Assembly: GCA_023384415.1 (NCBI GenBank)
Contig: JAHDWJ010000008.1
Coordinates: 1-64,000 of the forward strand
Length of the DNA: 64,000 bases
DNA from: Anaerolineae bacterium
GTDB taxonomy: Bacteria; Chloroflexota; Anaerolineae; Promineifilales; Promineifilaceae
Reading direction: 5' to 3'
Part shown: piece after piece, positions 42,867 to 51,833 of the stretch
Position numbering within the stretch: position 1 is the stretch's first letter
Layout of the letters: each line of letters begins with the position of its first letter
The notes under the pieces: generated by a model
Databases searched by the model: none
Told to the model about the DNA's origin: nothing
The model's input: the letters and a program-made list of their open reading frames with translations, nothing else
Translations under genes and position numbers: made by a program

Positions 42867-45238
42867 CAACCATCGGCGCGTACACATTAGACAAAAAAAT
42901 AGGCCAGGGGGGCATAGGCGTTGTTTATGCCGCTACCCACCCTGACCACCCTGAACCAGCAGCAGTTAAACAGCTTCGCCCGGAGTTACAGAGCAACCCT
43001 ACTCTGGCGGCTCAGTTCCGCCATGCCGCTCAACTCAATGCCCGGCTGCACCATCCCCATATTGTTACCCCCATTGAGATAGGGGAGCAGGACGGGGTGC
43101 CTTACCAGGTTTTGCCCGTTTTACATGGGGGAACGGTGCGGCAGCAGTTACACCAGGAACCACGCCCTGTGGCCTGGCTGTGGCAGCTGCTAGGCCAGGC
43201 CGCCGAAGCGTTGGATGCGGCCCATGCACAAGGGGCCGTGCATGGGGATGTGAAACCGACCAATTTGCTGTTTGATACCGCTGGCCGCTGTTATGTGGCC
43301 GATTTTAATGTAGACCAACAATCGAGTGAGGGGATGGTTATGCCCGGCACTCCCCGGTATATGAGCCCCGAACAGTGGCGCGGTGAACCGCTGGATGGCC
43401 GCAGTGATCAATATAATCTGGCGGTATTGGTGTATGAGGCGCTGGCCGGCCGCCCTCCTTTCAATGGGGATCAGGCCGCTTTACAAATCGCCCATCTGAC
43501 CCTGCCCCCACCCCCTCTGGTTGGCTTAGAGGTGGGGCTGGGGCAAGCTCTTACCCCTATCCTGGACCGGGCCATGGCCAAGAAGCCCGCCGACCGGTAC
43601 GGCTCTGTCTCGGCTTTGGTGATGGCTTTGGTGACCGCGTCGCTGCCGTTTATGAGCGGCCAACCGATGCTGCCCAGGGCGGCCGCGGCCGAGCCAGAAA
43701 CCCCACCCGAAAACCATATCACCCCATCCACCGCCATAGATGCCGATCAACAAGAGCAATTGGCCCAGGCATACAGTGCCGGGTTAGAGGCGATGAATCG
43801 GAGCGATTGGCCAGCCGCTGTCGAACAGTTTGATCAGATCGTCCAGGTAGACCGGTATTACCGCAGTGCCCTGACTCTGCGGCGGGAGGCGGAGCGGCAG
43901 TTACAGACGCCACTTGTCATCGTCCGCCCCAACCCAGCCCCGTCCCCTCAATCCGTTCAACCCACCCAGCCGAAGCTAGAGGCGGTACCCCCCGCGGTGC
44001 CACTCTCTGGGCCGCCCCAAACCATCATTGCCGGGGCCGGGGGCAGCACCGGGCGTCCATCCATCCGTCGCCGTCTCTGGCCCACCCTGCTCCTGCTGCT
44101 CTGTCTCGGCCTGGGGGCGGCATCAGCCGCAGGGTTGGCCTGGTCACAGGGGTACCTGACCCCCGGCACCCCGGTTGTGGCCAACAGCCCTACGCCAACG
44201 GTGGTGATAATCACGTTTTCCCTGACCGTCAATACAGCTGGGGACGGGGCCACCTGGGAGGTGGATGATGTTCGGCAGCCTCTTAGAAGCAGCGAGCAGC
44301 TTGTCATACCAGATGGCCGCAAAGTTCATTTTTACAGCGGCGCGGCCGCACTCCAGTTGCGTCTCCCCAATGGCAGCACCTTATCCCTGGGGCCAGACAC
44401 AACCTTAGACCTTCGTTTTGGGGGAAATTCTCCGCTGGAGATAACCCTTTTAGAGGGCAGCGTGGTAACGGGATCAATTCTGGGGGGGAGTATGGGGGTG
44501 AAAAATCAATTTGGCGCGGCCGCGACCAACCAAAACGGCCTCATGGGTGTCAGTAACAGCCAAAACCCATTTCGCTTTGACGTTCATTGCCTGAGCGGCA
44601 CCTGCCAGGTGCAAGGGGACCTGGGGGGAGAAGCCAACCTGGCAGCCGGAGAAGCAACCTATGTGGGGGGCAGCGGCCGGCCGGGGGAGTTAGAGCCAGC
44701 CCGGTTTGAGACCTACGCTCTGCTAGACCCCAACATCCCTACCCGTACCCCCTCACCCACGACTACCCCCGCCCCAGAGGACACAGCCACACCTACCCCT
44801 TCAGCCACAGCTGCCCCAACCAGAACGGCGGTCCCTACACGCCTCCCTTCACACACCCCTACCCCTACGCCTACAGCCACAGAAACCACCATTATCAATA
44901 TTCATCCGGTGCCATCAATCATTGGCTTCCCTTGCACCAACCCCAGCGTTTATCGGCTCAACCAATCCATTCCGTTTGAATGGAATTGGAACGGCACCTT
45001 AAAACCGGGAGAATATTTAGAAATCCGCATCGGGCCGCGTGGCAGCACCAATCTGAACAGCATCGGGGCGGCCCCCCCGCCAGCCTCGGGAAACAAATGG
45101 GTGTGGAACGTACCGGTCACCAACTTTTTTGTGGGCACCGCTTATGATTACCATTGGGAAGTGGTTTACATGGCCGCCAACCAGCGCACCATTCTTTCTC
45201 GCTCTACCAGAGGGTGTATCAAAATGGAGATCAATTAA
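42863..45238 (+). CDS. Receptor Ser/Thr kinase-like protein with altered catalytic motifs and FecR-like ectodomain (2)
   Basis: A 791-residue paralogue. The kinase-like domain has IGQGGIGVVYAAT and AAVKQLRPEL (Lys kept), but the catalytic loop is AVHGDVKPTNLLF (HGD) and the metal motif reads VADFNVDQ (DFN instead of DFG), so activity is doubtful; a pseudokinase role is possible. A TPR-like linker (YSAGLEAMNRSDWPAAVEQF), a helix at about 404-428, a divergent FecR-like domain (LRLPNGSTLSLGPDTTLDL, PFRFDVHCLSGTC), a Thr/Pro stretch and a last beta domain of about 110 residues (CTNPSVYRLNQSIPFEW) follow. In firmicute type VII systems YukC/EssB is a membrane pseudokinase, and this gene sits where such a component would be expected (inference). 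Confidence 0.85.
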   Translation: MTTIGAYTLDKKIGQGGIGVVYAATHPDHPEPAAVKQLRPELQSNPTLAAQFRHAAQLNARLHHPHIVTPIEIGEQDGVPYQVLPVLHGGTVRQQLHQEPRPVAWLWQLLGQAAEALDAAHAQGAVHGDVKPTNLLFDTAGRCYVADFNVDQQSSEGMVMPGTPRYMSPEQWRGEPLDGRSDQYNLAVLVYEALAGRPPFNGDQAALQIAHLTLPPPPLVGLEVGLGQALTPILDRAMAKKPADRYGSVSALVMALVTASLPFMSGQPMLPRAAAAEPETPPENHITPSTAIDADQQEQLAQAYSAGLEAMNRSDWPAAVEQFDQIVQVDRYYRSALTLRREAERQLQTPLVIVRPNPAPSPQSVQPTQPKLEAVPPAVPLSGPPQTIIAGAGGSTGRPSIRRRLWPTLLLLLCLGLGAASAAGLAWSQGYLTPGTPVVANSPTPTVVIITFSLTVNTAGDGATWEVDDVRQPLRSSEQLVIPDGRKVHFYSGAAALQLRLPNGSTLSLGPDTTLDLRFGGNSPLEITLLEGSVVTGSILGGSMGVKNQFGAAATNQNGLMGVSNSQNPFRFDVHCLSGTCQVQGDLGGEANLAAGEATYVGGSGRPGELEPARFETYALLDPNIPTRTPSPTTTPAPEDTATPTPSATAAPTRTAVPTRLPSHTPTPTPTATETTIINIHPVPSIIGFPCTNPSVYRLNQSIPFEWNWNGTLKPGEYLEIRIGPRGSTNLNSIGAAPPPASGNKWVWNVPVTNFFVGTAYDYHWEVVYMAANQRTILSRSTRGCIKMEIN

Positions 45239-45299
45239 TTGAGAAAAAAGTCCTGGGCAGCGTAAGAAAAAGCAGCCACCAGGGTATATACATCTATAA

Positions 45300-45911
45300 C
45301 TATGCTTTAGGATCCATGAAGATTAACAGGGGTCCATCTTTCCCTAATTGGATACGACAGCCATGACGCAGACGAACCTGCCCCCCAGATGGCAGCATAA
45401 CACCATCTACAATCGTTCCATTCAAGCTCCGCTCGTCACGGAGCCAATACCCGTCAGGTCGTTGCAAGAGGTTAGCGTGTTGGCGGGAAGTTGCATCACT
45501 ATCAGGGAGATGGTTGACATTTACCACACAGTGTCGCACTCGACCAATAAGATTGGTGCGGCCGGGGCAAGGAAAAGTTTCCCCAGTCGCGGCCGCTTGC
45601 AAGAGGGCCACGCGATCATGCACGGTAGGCAAATCATTGGTAAGCACCTGGGTCTGTCGGCGGTTGGCCACCAGCTCCATAACATCGCCATGAACCACAC
45701 CAACTTTGGCCAACGTATCATCCGGGCGAATGACCAGCCCAGAAGTAACGACATGACCTACATAATCAATCTCAGCATAATCTGGGAGCAAAGAATCCCA
45801 GGCCAGTTTTTCGGCCAAAATAGGAGCCAAAACAGCCAGCGGCAGTTGGCTGGGCAGCTCCAAATCAATCCGATTTTCCTTATCCTGTAAAGTAATGATC
45901 ACCGTACTCAT
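45300..45911 (-). CDS. EsaB/YukD ubiquitin-like protein fused to an FHA domain
   Basis: A 203-residue cytoplasmic protein. Residues 1 to about 82 have the ubiquitin-like fold of YukD/EsaB (STVIITLQDKENRIDLELPS, LAEKLAW, IDYVGHVVTSG, DTLAKVGVVHGDVMELV). Residues about 100-200 are an FHA domain with GRVRHC, SRQHANLL and SLNGTIVDG, the usual Arg, Ser/His and Asn residues for phosphothreonine. YukD/EsaB is a core or regulatory part of type VII secretion; the FHA fusion links it to the kinases next door. It is the only gene of the locus on the minus strand and diverges from the WXG100 gene. Confidence 0.88.
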   Translation of the reverse strand: MSTVIITLQDKENRIDLELPSQLPLAVLAPILAEKLAWDSLLPDYAEIDYVGHVVTSGLVIRPDDTLAKVGVVHGDVMELVANRRQTQVLTNDLPTVHDRVALLQAAATGETFPCPGRTNLIGRVRHCVVNVNHLPDSDATSRQHANLLQRPDGYWLRDERSLNGTIVDGVMLPSGGQVRLRHGCRIQLGKDGPLLIFMDPKA

Positions 45912-46052
45912 GTTTATTTACCCGGTACAACCTGATTCGTGTGGTCTGCTTATAGCGTTACGGGAATGGGTCTAACGTACATCGTGTATTTCGTTAGCCA
46001 AATTCCTGGAGCCTATTTATTATCACCTTAACTTTATGTAGGAGGCAACAAG

Positions 46053-46331
46053 ATGGCAACACTTCGTTTTGATACCGATGCCGGCCGCATGACCGCAGGC
46101 ACCATTACCACAACCTGTCAAAATTTGCAGTCAGAAATGACCAGCCTGTCAAACCGTATAAATAGTATGGTCGGCAGTGAATGGATTGGCAACTCTGCCA
46201 ACCAGTTCCAAAGTGAATTCCAGACCTGGTCAGAGCAGCTGCGGAGCTGTGTCACCAATTTGGAAACATTACGCCAACGGCTAGAGCGGGAAATCACGGA
46301 ATGGGAACAGGCGGCCGCCACCCTATCTTAA
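46053..46331 (+). CDS. WXG100 family (ESAT-6-like) secreted protein
   Basis: A 92-residue helical hairpin protein, the standard length of WXG100 proteins. The W-x-G turn is at 44-46 (GSEWIGNSA), between two amphipathic helices; the second ends with LEREITEWEQAAATLS. These proteins are small dimeric substrates of type VII secretion that bind the C-terminal ATPase domain of the motor. The ribosome site gtaggaggcaa is strong, consistent with high expression. It lies about 200 bp before the EccC-like motor. No clear YxxxD/E signal at the C-terminus is seen. Confidence 0.9.
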   Translation: MATLRFDTDAGRMTAGTITTTCQNLQSEMTSLSNRINSMVGSEWIGNSANQFQSEFQTWSEQLRSCVTNLETLRQRLEREITEWEQAAATLS

Positions 46332-46533
46332 GAAGTATCCAGGCTACTAACCGCAAAGGCGCGAAGAACACAAAGTTTTGCAAGGAATTCTTACTGATCT
46401 TGGCGTCTTAACGGTATAACTCTTGTGAGTCTTAGTAGTTATAGTATCTAAATCATACCGGGTAACCACACAAGTTACGGGTGGTTCCAGAGACGCTGGG
46501 CCACCCATAACCTGTCCTTCTTGTCCTGACATC
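46332..46533. other. Spacer between the WXG100 and motor genes
   Basis: About 200 bp with half-sites of the ccgctaagacg repeat type (accgcaaaggcgcgaagaa and cttggcgtcttaacggt at 46351-46420). It could hold a terminator or attenuator that separates high WXG100 expression from the motor; no strong T-tract hairpin is seen. Confidence 0.35.
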
Positions 46534-49500
46534 ATGCCAAACATCTTAGCCGAACGCCAACAACGCCATATCATTAAACCGCAGGCTCGCAAACGGCAGC
46601 CGCTACCGGCTGATGAAATTCGCCTCAAATCACCCAAAAATTTACCTTCGCAGCCGGAAAAACCAGGGTTGCTGTCAATTGTGCCCATGCTCATGTTCCC
46701 ATTAATGACTGGGATTGTGGGTTTTGCCATGTCTCGCCTGGTGGGGGGCGAAAATGTGCTGGCGCGTATCTGTTTAACCGGGCTGCCCATGATTGGGGTA
46801 GCCGCGGTGACTTTTGGCGTTCAGCAATATGCTTATCGTAGTAAAGTTAAGAATATAAACAGTGAACGAGACCGTATCAATGGGCAATATTTAACCCTGC
46901 TGCAAACCACGGCTAAACAGCTGAAAGAGGCAGCTCATCAACAGCAGCGGGTTCTTCAGGCAGAAAATCCACCTTTTAAGGAGCTTTTAGGTCGGGTTAA
47001 CCAATATTCTTCCCAGTTATGGGAGCGGCTGCCAACCGATGATGATTTTTTGAGTTTGCGCCTGGGGACAGGGCCATTGCCACACCGAATAAAGGTGCTG
47101 CTGCCAGAGATTGATGAAGATGATCCGCGGTTGGTAAAAGCCAGGGAATTAAAGGAAGAATATGCCATTGTTGCCGGTTTGCCCCTGTTAGCCAATCTAA
47201 ATCAGCTTGGGTCTATGGGGATTCGTGGGCAAAAGCCAAGTGAAGCCCTGTATTTGACCTTTACCATGCTGGCCAGCCTGGCGGTACATCACAGCCCGGA
47301 CGATGTGCAAATATTTCTTTTAAGCCATAGACCAGATGCGGCCGCGTTGTGGCGTTGGCTCCATTGGCTGCCTCATAGTGGCACCGTACACGGGCAAAGT
47401 CGCATCTCTTTTTATTATGGCACCGATGAGGAACTTTTAATTGAGCAGCTTTTCCCTTTGCTGCGCGGCCGCGAGCTACAAGAGCAGCGAAATACCGACA
47501 ATGCGGGACTGCCAGACCCTCATCTAATCGTCATCTTTGATCAAACCCCATCCCTCTTAAACCATCGTGTCGTGCAGATGCTCCTGGCCCATACCCCAGA
47601 ACAAAAAAACAACCCCCTGCGGGCCAGCGCCATATTCCTGGGTGATATTCCCTCCCGTGTCAGCGCCTATGTCACCTTACGCGGCACGACAATGGAATAT
47701 CAGGAAACGTGGGGCGGCCGGGCAGATCGAACCATCCTCAAAGGGGAAGCAGAGTTAACCACCAGCAGTGCCATCGAGCCATTGGCCCGGCGCCTGGCCC
47801 CTTGCCACACTGAAGCTGGCTTTGGGGCGGCCGGCGGGGGCATACCTGCCAATGTGCGGCTGGTGGAACTTTTGGGAGCCAATCAACCCCAGGAAATTGA
47901 TCTAAACCAATGGTACAAACCAATTTATGATCCAGAAAAAATAATGGCTTTTCCCATTGGTCTTAACAGCAACCTCAAACCAGAGTGGCTTAAATTACGG
48001 GAAAAGGGGCAAAAAGGGGATGGCTCCCACGCCATGTTGGCTGGCATGACCGGGCAGGGCAAAAGCGTTCTGCTGCAAAGCATGGTCCTCAGCCTGGCCA
48101 TTCACCATTCCCCCGCCTACCTCAACTTCATTCTGGCGGATTTTAAAGGGGGGGCTTCGGAGCTGGCAAAATTACAAGGGCTGCCCCACCTGGTCGGTTT
48201 TGTCACCGATTTAAGCCCGGCTCTGGTTGAGCGATTCCGCATCGCCATTGAGAGCGAACTGTTCAGACGCAAATCGCTGTTCGATTCTGCCAAAGAGAGG
48301 TTAGGGCACCCGGTAGCCAACATCCGTACCTACAACAAATTATGCCCTGACGAGCCGCTGCCCCACCTGGTCCTTTTTTTGGATGAGTTTGCCCATGGGC
48401 TGACCATTAATGAGCGTTTTCGCCCTACTGTGGACGCTATTGCCGCGCAAGGGCGAGCTTTAGGAATGCACCTGGTTCTTAGCACTCAGCGGGCGGCCGA
48501 TTTTGATCAAAAAATTCGCCCTAATATTGAAGTTCGCCTTTGTTTGCGTGTTGCCAGTGCAGAGGACAGCCGTACCATGCTCAACCGGCCTGACGCATTC
48601 ACCCGGCTGCAAAGGCCTGGACAGGCTTATATCCAGGTAGGCGATAATGAGCGGTTTGAGATGTTCCAATCGGCTCGTGCGGATACCCCCTATTTGCCGG
48701 ATGGCCGGGTGAAGTTGTCCCAGGTGGATAACTTTACCCTCTTTGAAGTAGGCCCCGATGGGCGGCGGCATTTCCTCTATAAACATGAGAAAGCGGCCGC
48801 GCCCCGCACCAATGGCAGCGAAAAAGAAGCCATCCCCCTTTCAGAAGCAGAAGTATTGGTGCAACATATCCAAGAGTTTTGCCGTGATGGCTACAAACCA
48901 GCCCGGCAAATATGTTTACCCCCGCTCCCACCCCCTGAACAACTGCCCCTGTTTGATCTCATTGCCACCCAACCCGCCTATGCCCGCTGGCAGGGAGATA
49001 GCTGGGAACGCGATGAGCAGTCACCCCATCATCGGTTACAGCTTCCCCTTGCCTGGCTGGACCGGCCAGCCAGGCAAGATCAAATCCCCTTTGTTTTAGA
49101 TTTGTACCGGCGGGATGGGCATTTGCTCATTATCGGCCCGGCGGGAAGCGGCAAACAGATGATCTTACGTTCCCTGGTGCTGTCTCTGGCTCTCACCCAT
49201 TCCCCCACAGACGCCCATTTATATATCCTGGATCGCACCCAAACATTAGCTGCCCTGGAAAATTTACCCCACTGTGCGGCTTTCATTCGCCCAATTGAAA
49301 CAGAGCGGATCACCCGCCTCTTTCAACATTTACAGCAGCAGGTAGAAGAACGGCAGCGGCTTATGCGTCAATATCGGGTGGCTAATCTAACTGATTTACG
49401 TGAGATGCACCCTGATTTACCCGTACCAGCTCTGGTTGTCATCATAGAAGATTTTGCCAGCTTTAAGAGCGAACAGGAAGATAAGCTAGAGCAGATACAA

Positions 49501-50787
49501 AGCCTGGCCCGTTTGGGACGAGCGGTAGATATTCATCTGATTATCGCCGTCACGGCCCTGGGACAGGTTCATGCCCGCATCCAGAGCGAGATGCAAAACC
49601 GGCTGGCGGTCGGTCTAAAATCTACTGGGGAATATATGGATGTGTTGAACAAACGGGCAGAGATATTGCCAGAAGTTGCCGGACGGGGTTATTGGTTAGA
49701 AGAACAAACAATTTTGGAAATGCAGGTGGCCGCGCCAATCAAGGAAAAGGGGATACGGTGGAAAAGTCGGCCAGCTACCGAACATTTACGCCACCTGGCC
49801 AATGGGATGGATGAAGCCTGGACGGGGCTGCGGCCGCCACCCATTCAAGAGTTACCGCGCCAGCTTGACCTAGCCCAACTATGGTACAGCACCCCTCACC
49901 ATCCTTCACGCCTTCACGAACGGATCACGGCCCCCCTGGGGCTGGGATATGACCAGCTAGCACCCCTGGTGATAGATCTGCGTCGCTGGGAAGCAGCCAG
50001 CCTGGTCGTCGGGCCCCCCGGCAGCGGTAAAACAGAGTTTTTGCTTACTTTAGCCCTGGCGGCCGCAAAAACAATGACCCCAGAGCAGATTGAAATTATT
50101 GTTATTGGGCTGAAAGATCAACGGCTGCGGCCGCTATCTTCATTGCCCCAGGTTAAAACGGCTGCCCGGCTGGTGCAGGCCCGTACCCTCTTGACCCAAC
50201 TACACCAGCGGTTACAAACCCAGGCCGAAGCGATGCGAGAGCAGCAAGAGCAGAGCCAAACCGGCAGCCTGGAACTAAGTTACCCGACCCATACCCTCAT
50301 TTTGGTAGATGATTTACAAACAACTTTACGCGCCGATAGCAAACAGGAGCTATCCCAACTCCTAGATAAATGCCTGGAAGCGGGACGAGACAGCGGCATT
50401 AGCCTGGTGATGGCTGACACGGGCGGTAATCTGGCCCAGGCTAAAATGCACCGATTTGTGCAAACTGCCTCTCAGTTTGGCTGCGGCCTGGTCTTTTCGG
50501 TCGAAGCCAACGACCTCAATTTGCTTCAGTTACAGTACAAGATTAAGCAGCCCCAATTGCTGCTTCATGGGACCACGATTGGCAAAGGGCGTGGGTTTCT
50601 CTCGTGGCAAGGGGAACAGGTGGTACAGATGGCGGCTGCTTATCTGGATGAAGAGCGCGACAAAGCTATCTCTCGCCTGATCCAGCAGATAATCGCCGAC
50701 GGCGAGACAACCGTGCAGCCTGATAAAAAAAGTGCTGACCCCGTAGAAACTCAAGAAAGTAGTGAAAAACACGAAACCTATTTTTAG
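46534..50787 (+). CDS. Type VII secretion FtsK/SpoIIIE-type ATPase (EccC/EssC-like)
   Basis: A 1417-residue motor, the central component of type VII secretion. Two helices lie at about 47-97 (LLSIVPMLMFPLMTGIVGF and LTGLPMIGVAAVTFGV). A domain typical of EccC follows, then three ATPase modules with Walker A GMTGQGKSVLLQ (about 504), GPAGSGKQMILRS (about 868) and GPPGSGKTEFLLT (about 1160). Walker B strands are LVLFLDEFAHG, LVVIIEDF and TLILVDDL. The first module keeps all catalytic elements, as in EccC. Unlike firmicute EssC no N-terminal FHA domains are present; the FHA function is in separate proteins here. It lies nine bases before the WXG gene at 50796. Confidence 0.93.
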   Translation: MPNILAERQQRHIIKPQARKRQPLPADEIRLKSPKNLPSQPEKPGLLSIVPMLMFPLMTGIVGFAMSRLVGGENVLARICLTGLPMIGVAAVTFGVQQYAYRSKVKNINSERDRINGQYLTLLQTTAKQLKEAAHQQQRVLQAENPPFKELLGRVNQYSSQLWERLPTDDDFLSLRLGTGPLPHRIKVLLPEIDEDDPRLVKARELKEEYAIVAGLPLLANLNQLGSMGIRGQKPSEALYLTFTMLASLAVHHSPDDVQIFLLSHRPDAAALWRWLHWLPHSGTVHGQSRISFYYGTDEELLIEQLFPLLRGRELQEQRNTDNAGLPDPHLIVIFDQTPSLLNHRVVQMLLAHTPEQKNNPLRASAIFLGDIPSRVSAYVTLRGTTMEYQETWGGRADRTILKGEAELTTSSAIEPLARRLAPCHTEAGFGAAGGGIPANVRLVELLGANQPQEIDLNQWYKPIYDPEKIMAFPIGLNSNLKPEWLKLREKGQKGDGSHAMLAGMTGQGKSVLLQSMVLSLAIHHSPAYLNFILADFKGGASELAKLQGLPHLVGFVTDLSPALVERFRIAIESELFRRKSLFDSAKERLGHPVANIRTYNKLCPDEPLPHLVLFLDEFAHGLTINERFRPTVDAIAAQGRALGMHLVLSTQRAADFDQKIRPNIEVRLCLRVASAEDSRTMLNRPDAFTRLQRPGQAYIQVGDNERFEMFQSARADTPYLPDGRVKLSQVDNFTLFEVGPDGRRHFLYKHEKAAAPRTNGSEKEAIPLSEAEVLVQHIQEFCRDGYKPARQICLPPLPPPEQLPLFDLIATQPAYARWQGDSWERDEQSPHHRLQLPLAWLDRPARQDQIPFVLDLYRRDGHLLIIGPAGSGKQMILRSLVLSLALTHSPTDAHLYILDRTQTLAALENLPHCAAFIRPIETERITRLFQHLQQQVEERQRLMRQYRVANLTDLREMHPDLPVPALVVIIEDFASFKSEQEDKLEQIQSLARLGRAVDIHLIIAVTALGQVHARIQSEMQNRLAVGLKSTGEYMDVLNKRAEILPEVAGRGYWLEEQTILEMQVAAPIKEKGIRWKSRPATEHLRHLANGMDEAWTGLRPPPIQELPRQLDLAQLWYSTPHHPSRLHERITAPLGLGYDQLAPLVIDLRRWEAASLVVGPPGSGKTEFLLTLALAAAKTMTPEQIEIIVIGLKDQRLRPLSSLPQVKTAARLVQARTLLTQLHQRLQTQAEAMREQQEQSQTGSLELSYPTHTLILVDDLQTTLRADSKQELSQLLDKCLEAGRDSGISLVMADTGGNLAQAKMHRFVQTASQFGCGLVFSVEANDLNLLQLQYKIKQPQLLLHGTTIGKGRGFLSWQGEQVVQMAAAYLDEERDKAISRLIQQIIADGETTVQPDKKSADPVETQESSEKHETYF

Positions 50788-50795
50788 GAGCAGTT

Positions 50796-51719
50796 ATGCC
50801 ATTATTGCATATGGAAACAGAACAGGTTCGTGCGGCCGCGCAGCAGTTACAGCGGTTAGCCCAGGAAATAGATCACCAAAGCCAAACCTTAAACCGCCAG
50901 CTTTTCTTGCTGCAAAGCAGTTGGCAAAGCCCATCTGGGGATCAGTTCTGCAGCCAGCTACAACATGAAGCCCAAAAGGCCGGCAGCCTGGCTCAAAGCG
51001 GGTTCACCTTATACCAAAGAGTACAAAATGAAGTAGAAGAATGGGAAACCATTGATCGCAACTTGTTTGGGCACTCTGGCCCCATCAGTTCTGGCTTATG
51101 GACCAACATCATCGGCAACCATTGGCCCGATGGCACAACATTCCCAGGCGGTATTACCCTTCCTGACGGGACCACAGTTTCGCCCAAAGATTGGGGTGAT
51201 TTTTGGAAAAAATTAGAAGGTGAAGGTCAAATTGTTGCCTGGGATTTAGATGAGGACAGCGGCAAACCCCTCTTTGGTGTTAAATATGACCTCTGGGAAG
51301 GAGCGCTGTATAAAGACCCAGACCGGGGTATCTCAGTCGTGGGTGGGTCAGTGAGTGCTAAATTTGCTATAGATGAAGATGGTGTCAACGCTGGTTTAGC
51401 TGGAGAATATCATACGTTCAAAGTAGCCAAAGAAAACCGTCTGACCGGAGATGAAAATTTAGGTATAACTGGGGGGTATGAAGTAAAAGCCCTGGCTGCG
51501 GATGGCTTTATTGGCATCAAAGACAACACCTTAGGAGCAACCATCGGGGCCAGTTTAGTCACCGTTGAAGGGGAAATAGGTACCAACATTGCTGGGGCGA
51601 ACGTGGGGTTAACTGGCGAAATTGGTTTAAAAGCCGAAATTGGCTTTCAAATTGGCCAGGAAACAAAGGTAAAATTGCCCTTCATCACCATTGGTTTTTC
51701 ATTGGGCAAAGCTAAATAA
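50796..51719 (+). CDS. WXG-like N-terminus with glycine-rich C-terminal domain, probable T7 effector (1)
   Basis: A 307-residue protein. Residues 1-95 are a WXG100-like helical hairpin; the family start MPLLHMETEQVR is shared with the genes at 52655 and 53485, and the turn is W-Q-S at 43-45. A linker follows (DGTTFPGGITLPDGTTV), then about 150 residues rich in Gly/Ala/Val strands (GVNAGLAGEYHTFKV, LGATIGASLVTVEGEIGTNI, VGLTGEIGLKAEIGF), which look like repeated beta hairpins. Modular WXG/LXG N-termini with variable C-termini are the usual layout of type VII toxins or effectors. I cannot assign the activity of the C-terminal part. An EspG-like gene follows 115 bp later. Confidence 0.78.
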   Translation: MPLLHMETEQVRAAAQQLQRLAQEIDHQSQTLNRQLFLLQSSWQSPSGDQFCSQLQHEAQKAGSLAQSGFTLYQRVQNEVEEWETIDRNLFGHSGPISSGLWTNIIGNHWPDGTTFPGGITLPDGTTVSPKDWGDFWKKLEGEGQIVAWDLDEDSGKPLFGVKYDLWEGALYKDPDRGISVVGGSVSAKFAIDEDGVNAGLAGEYHTFKVAKENRLTGDENLGITGGYEVKALAADGFIGIKDNTLGATIGASLVTVEGEIGTNIAGANVGLTGEIGLKAEIGFQIGQETKVKLPFITIGFSLGKAK

Positions 51720-51730
51720 GGATCTGTATT

Positions 51731-51815
51731 CTGGCGAAAATTGATTTCACCAGTGGTAATGACCAATACACTAATACAGGAATTACCAATGGTCAGATTA
51801 AAAAACGCCAGACTC
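51731..51815. repeat. tggcgaaaattg...aaaaaacgccaga dispersed repeat, copy 1
   Basis: About 85 bp with ends tggcgaaaattgatttcacc and gattaaaaaacgccagact. It matches the complement of 63566-63650. Present in the spacer upstream of the EspG-like gene. Confidence 0.7.
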
Positions 51816-51833
51816 AAGTAAGGAGATTAGTTG

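Noticed and set aside
46534..50787. Reading the large ATPase as a chromosomal FtsK/SpoIIIE DNA translocase
   Set aside because: It has three ATPase modules, lacks the gamma domain and is flanked by WXG100 and EsaB genes, which fits EccC/EssC.
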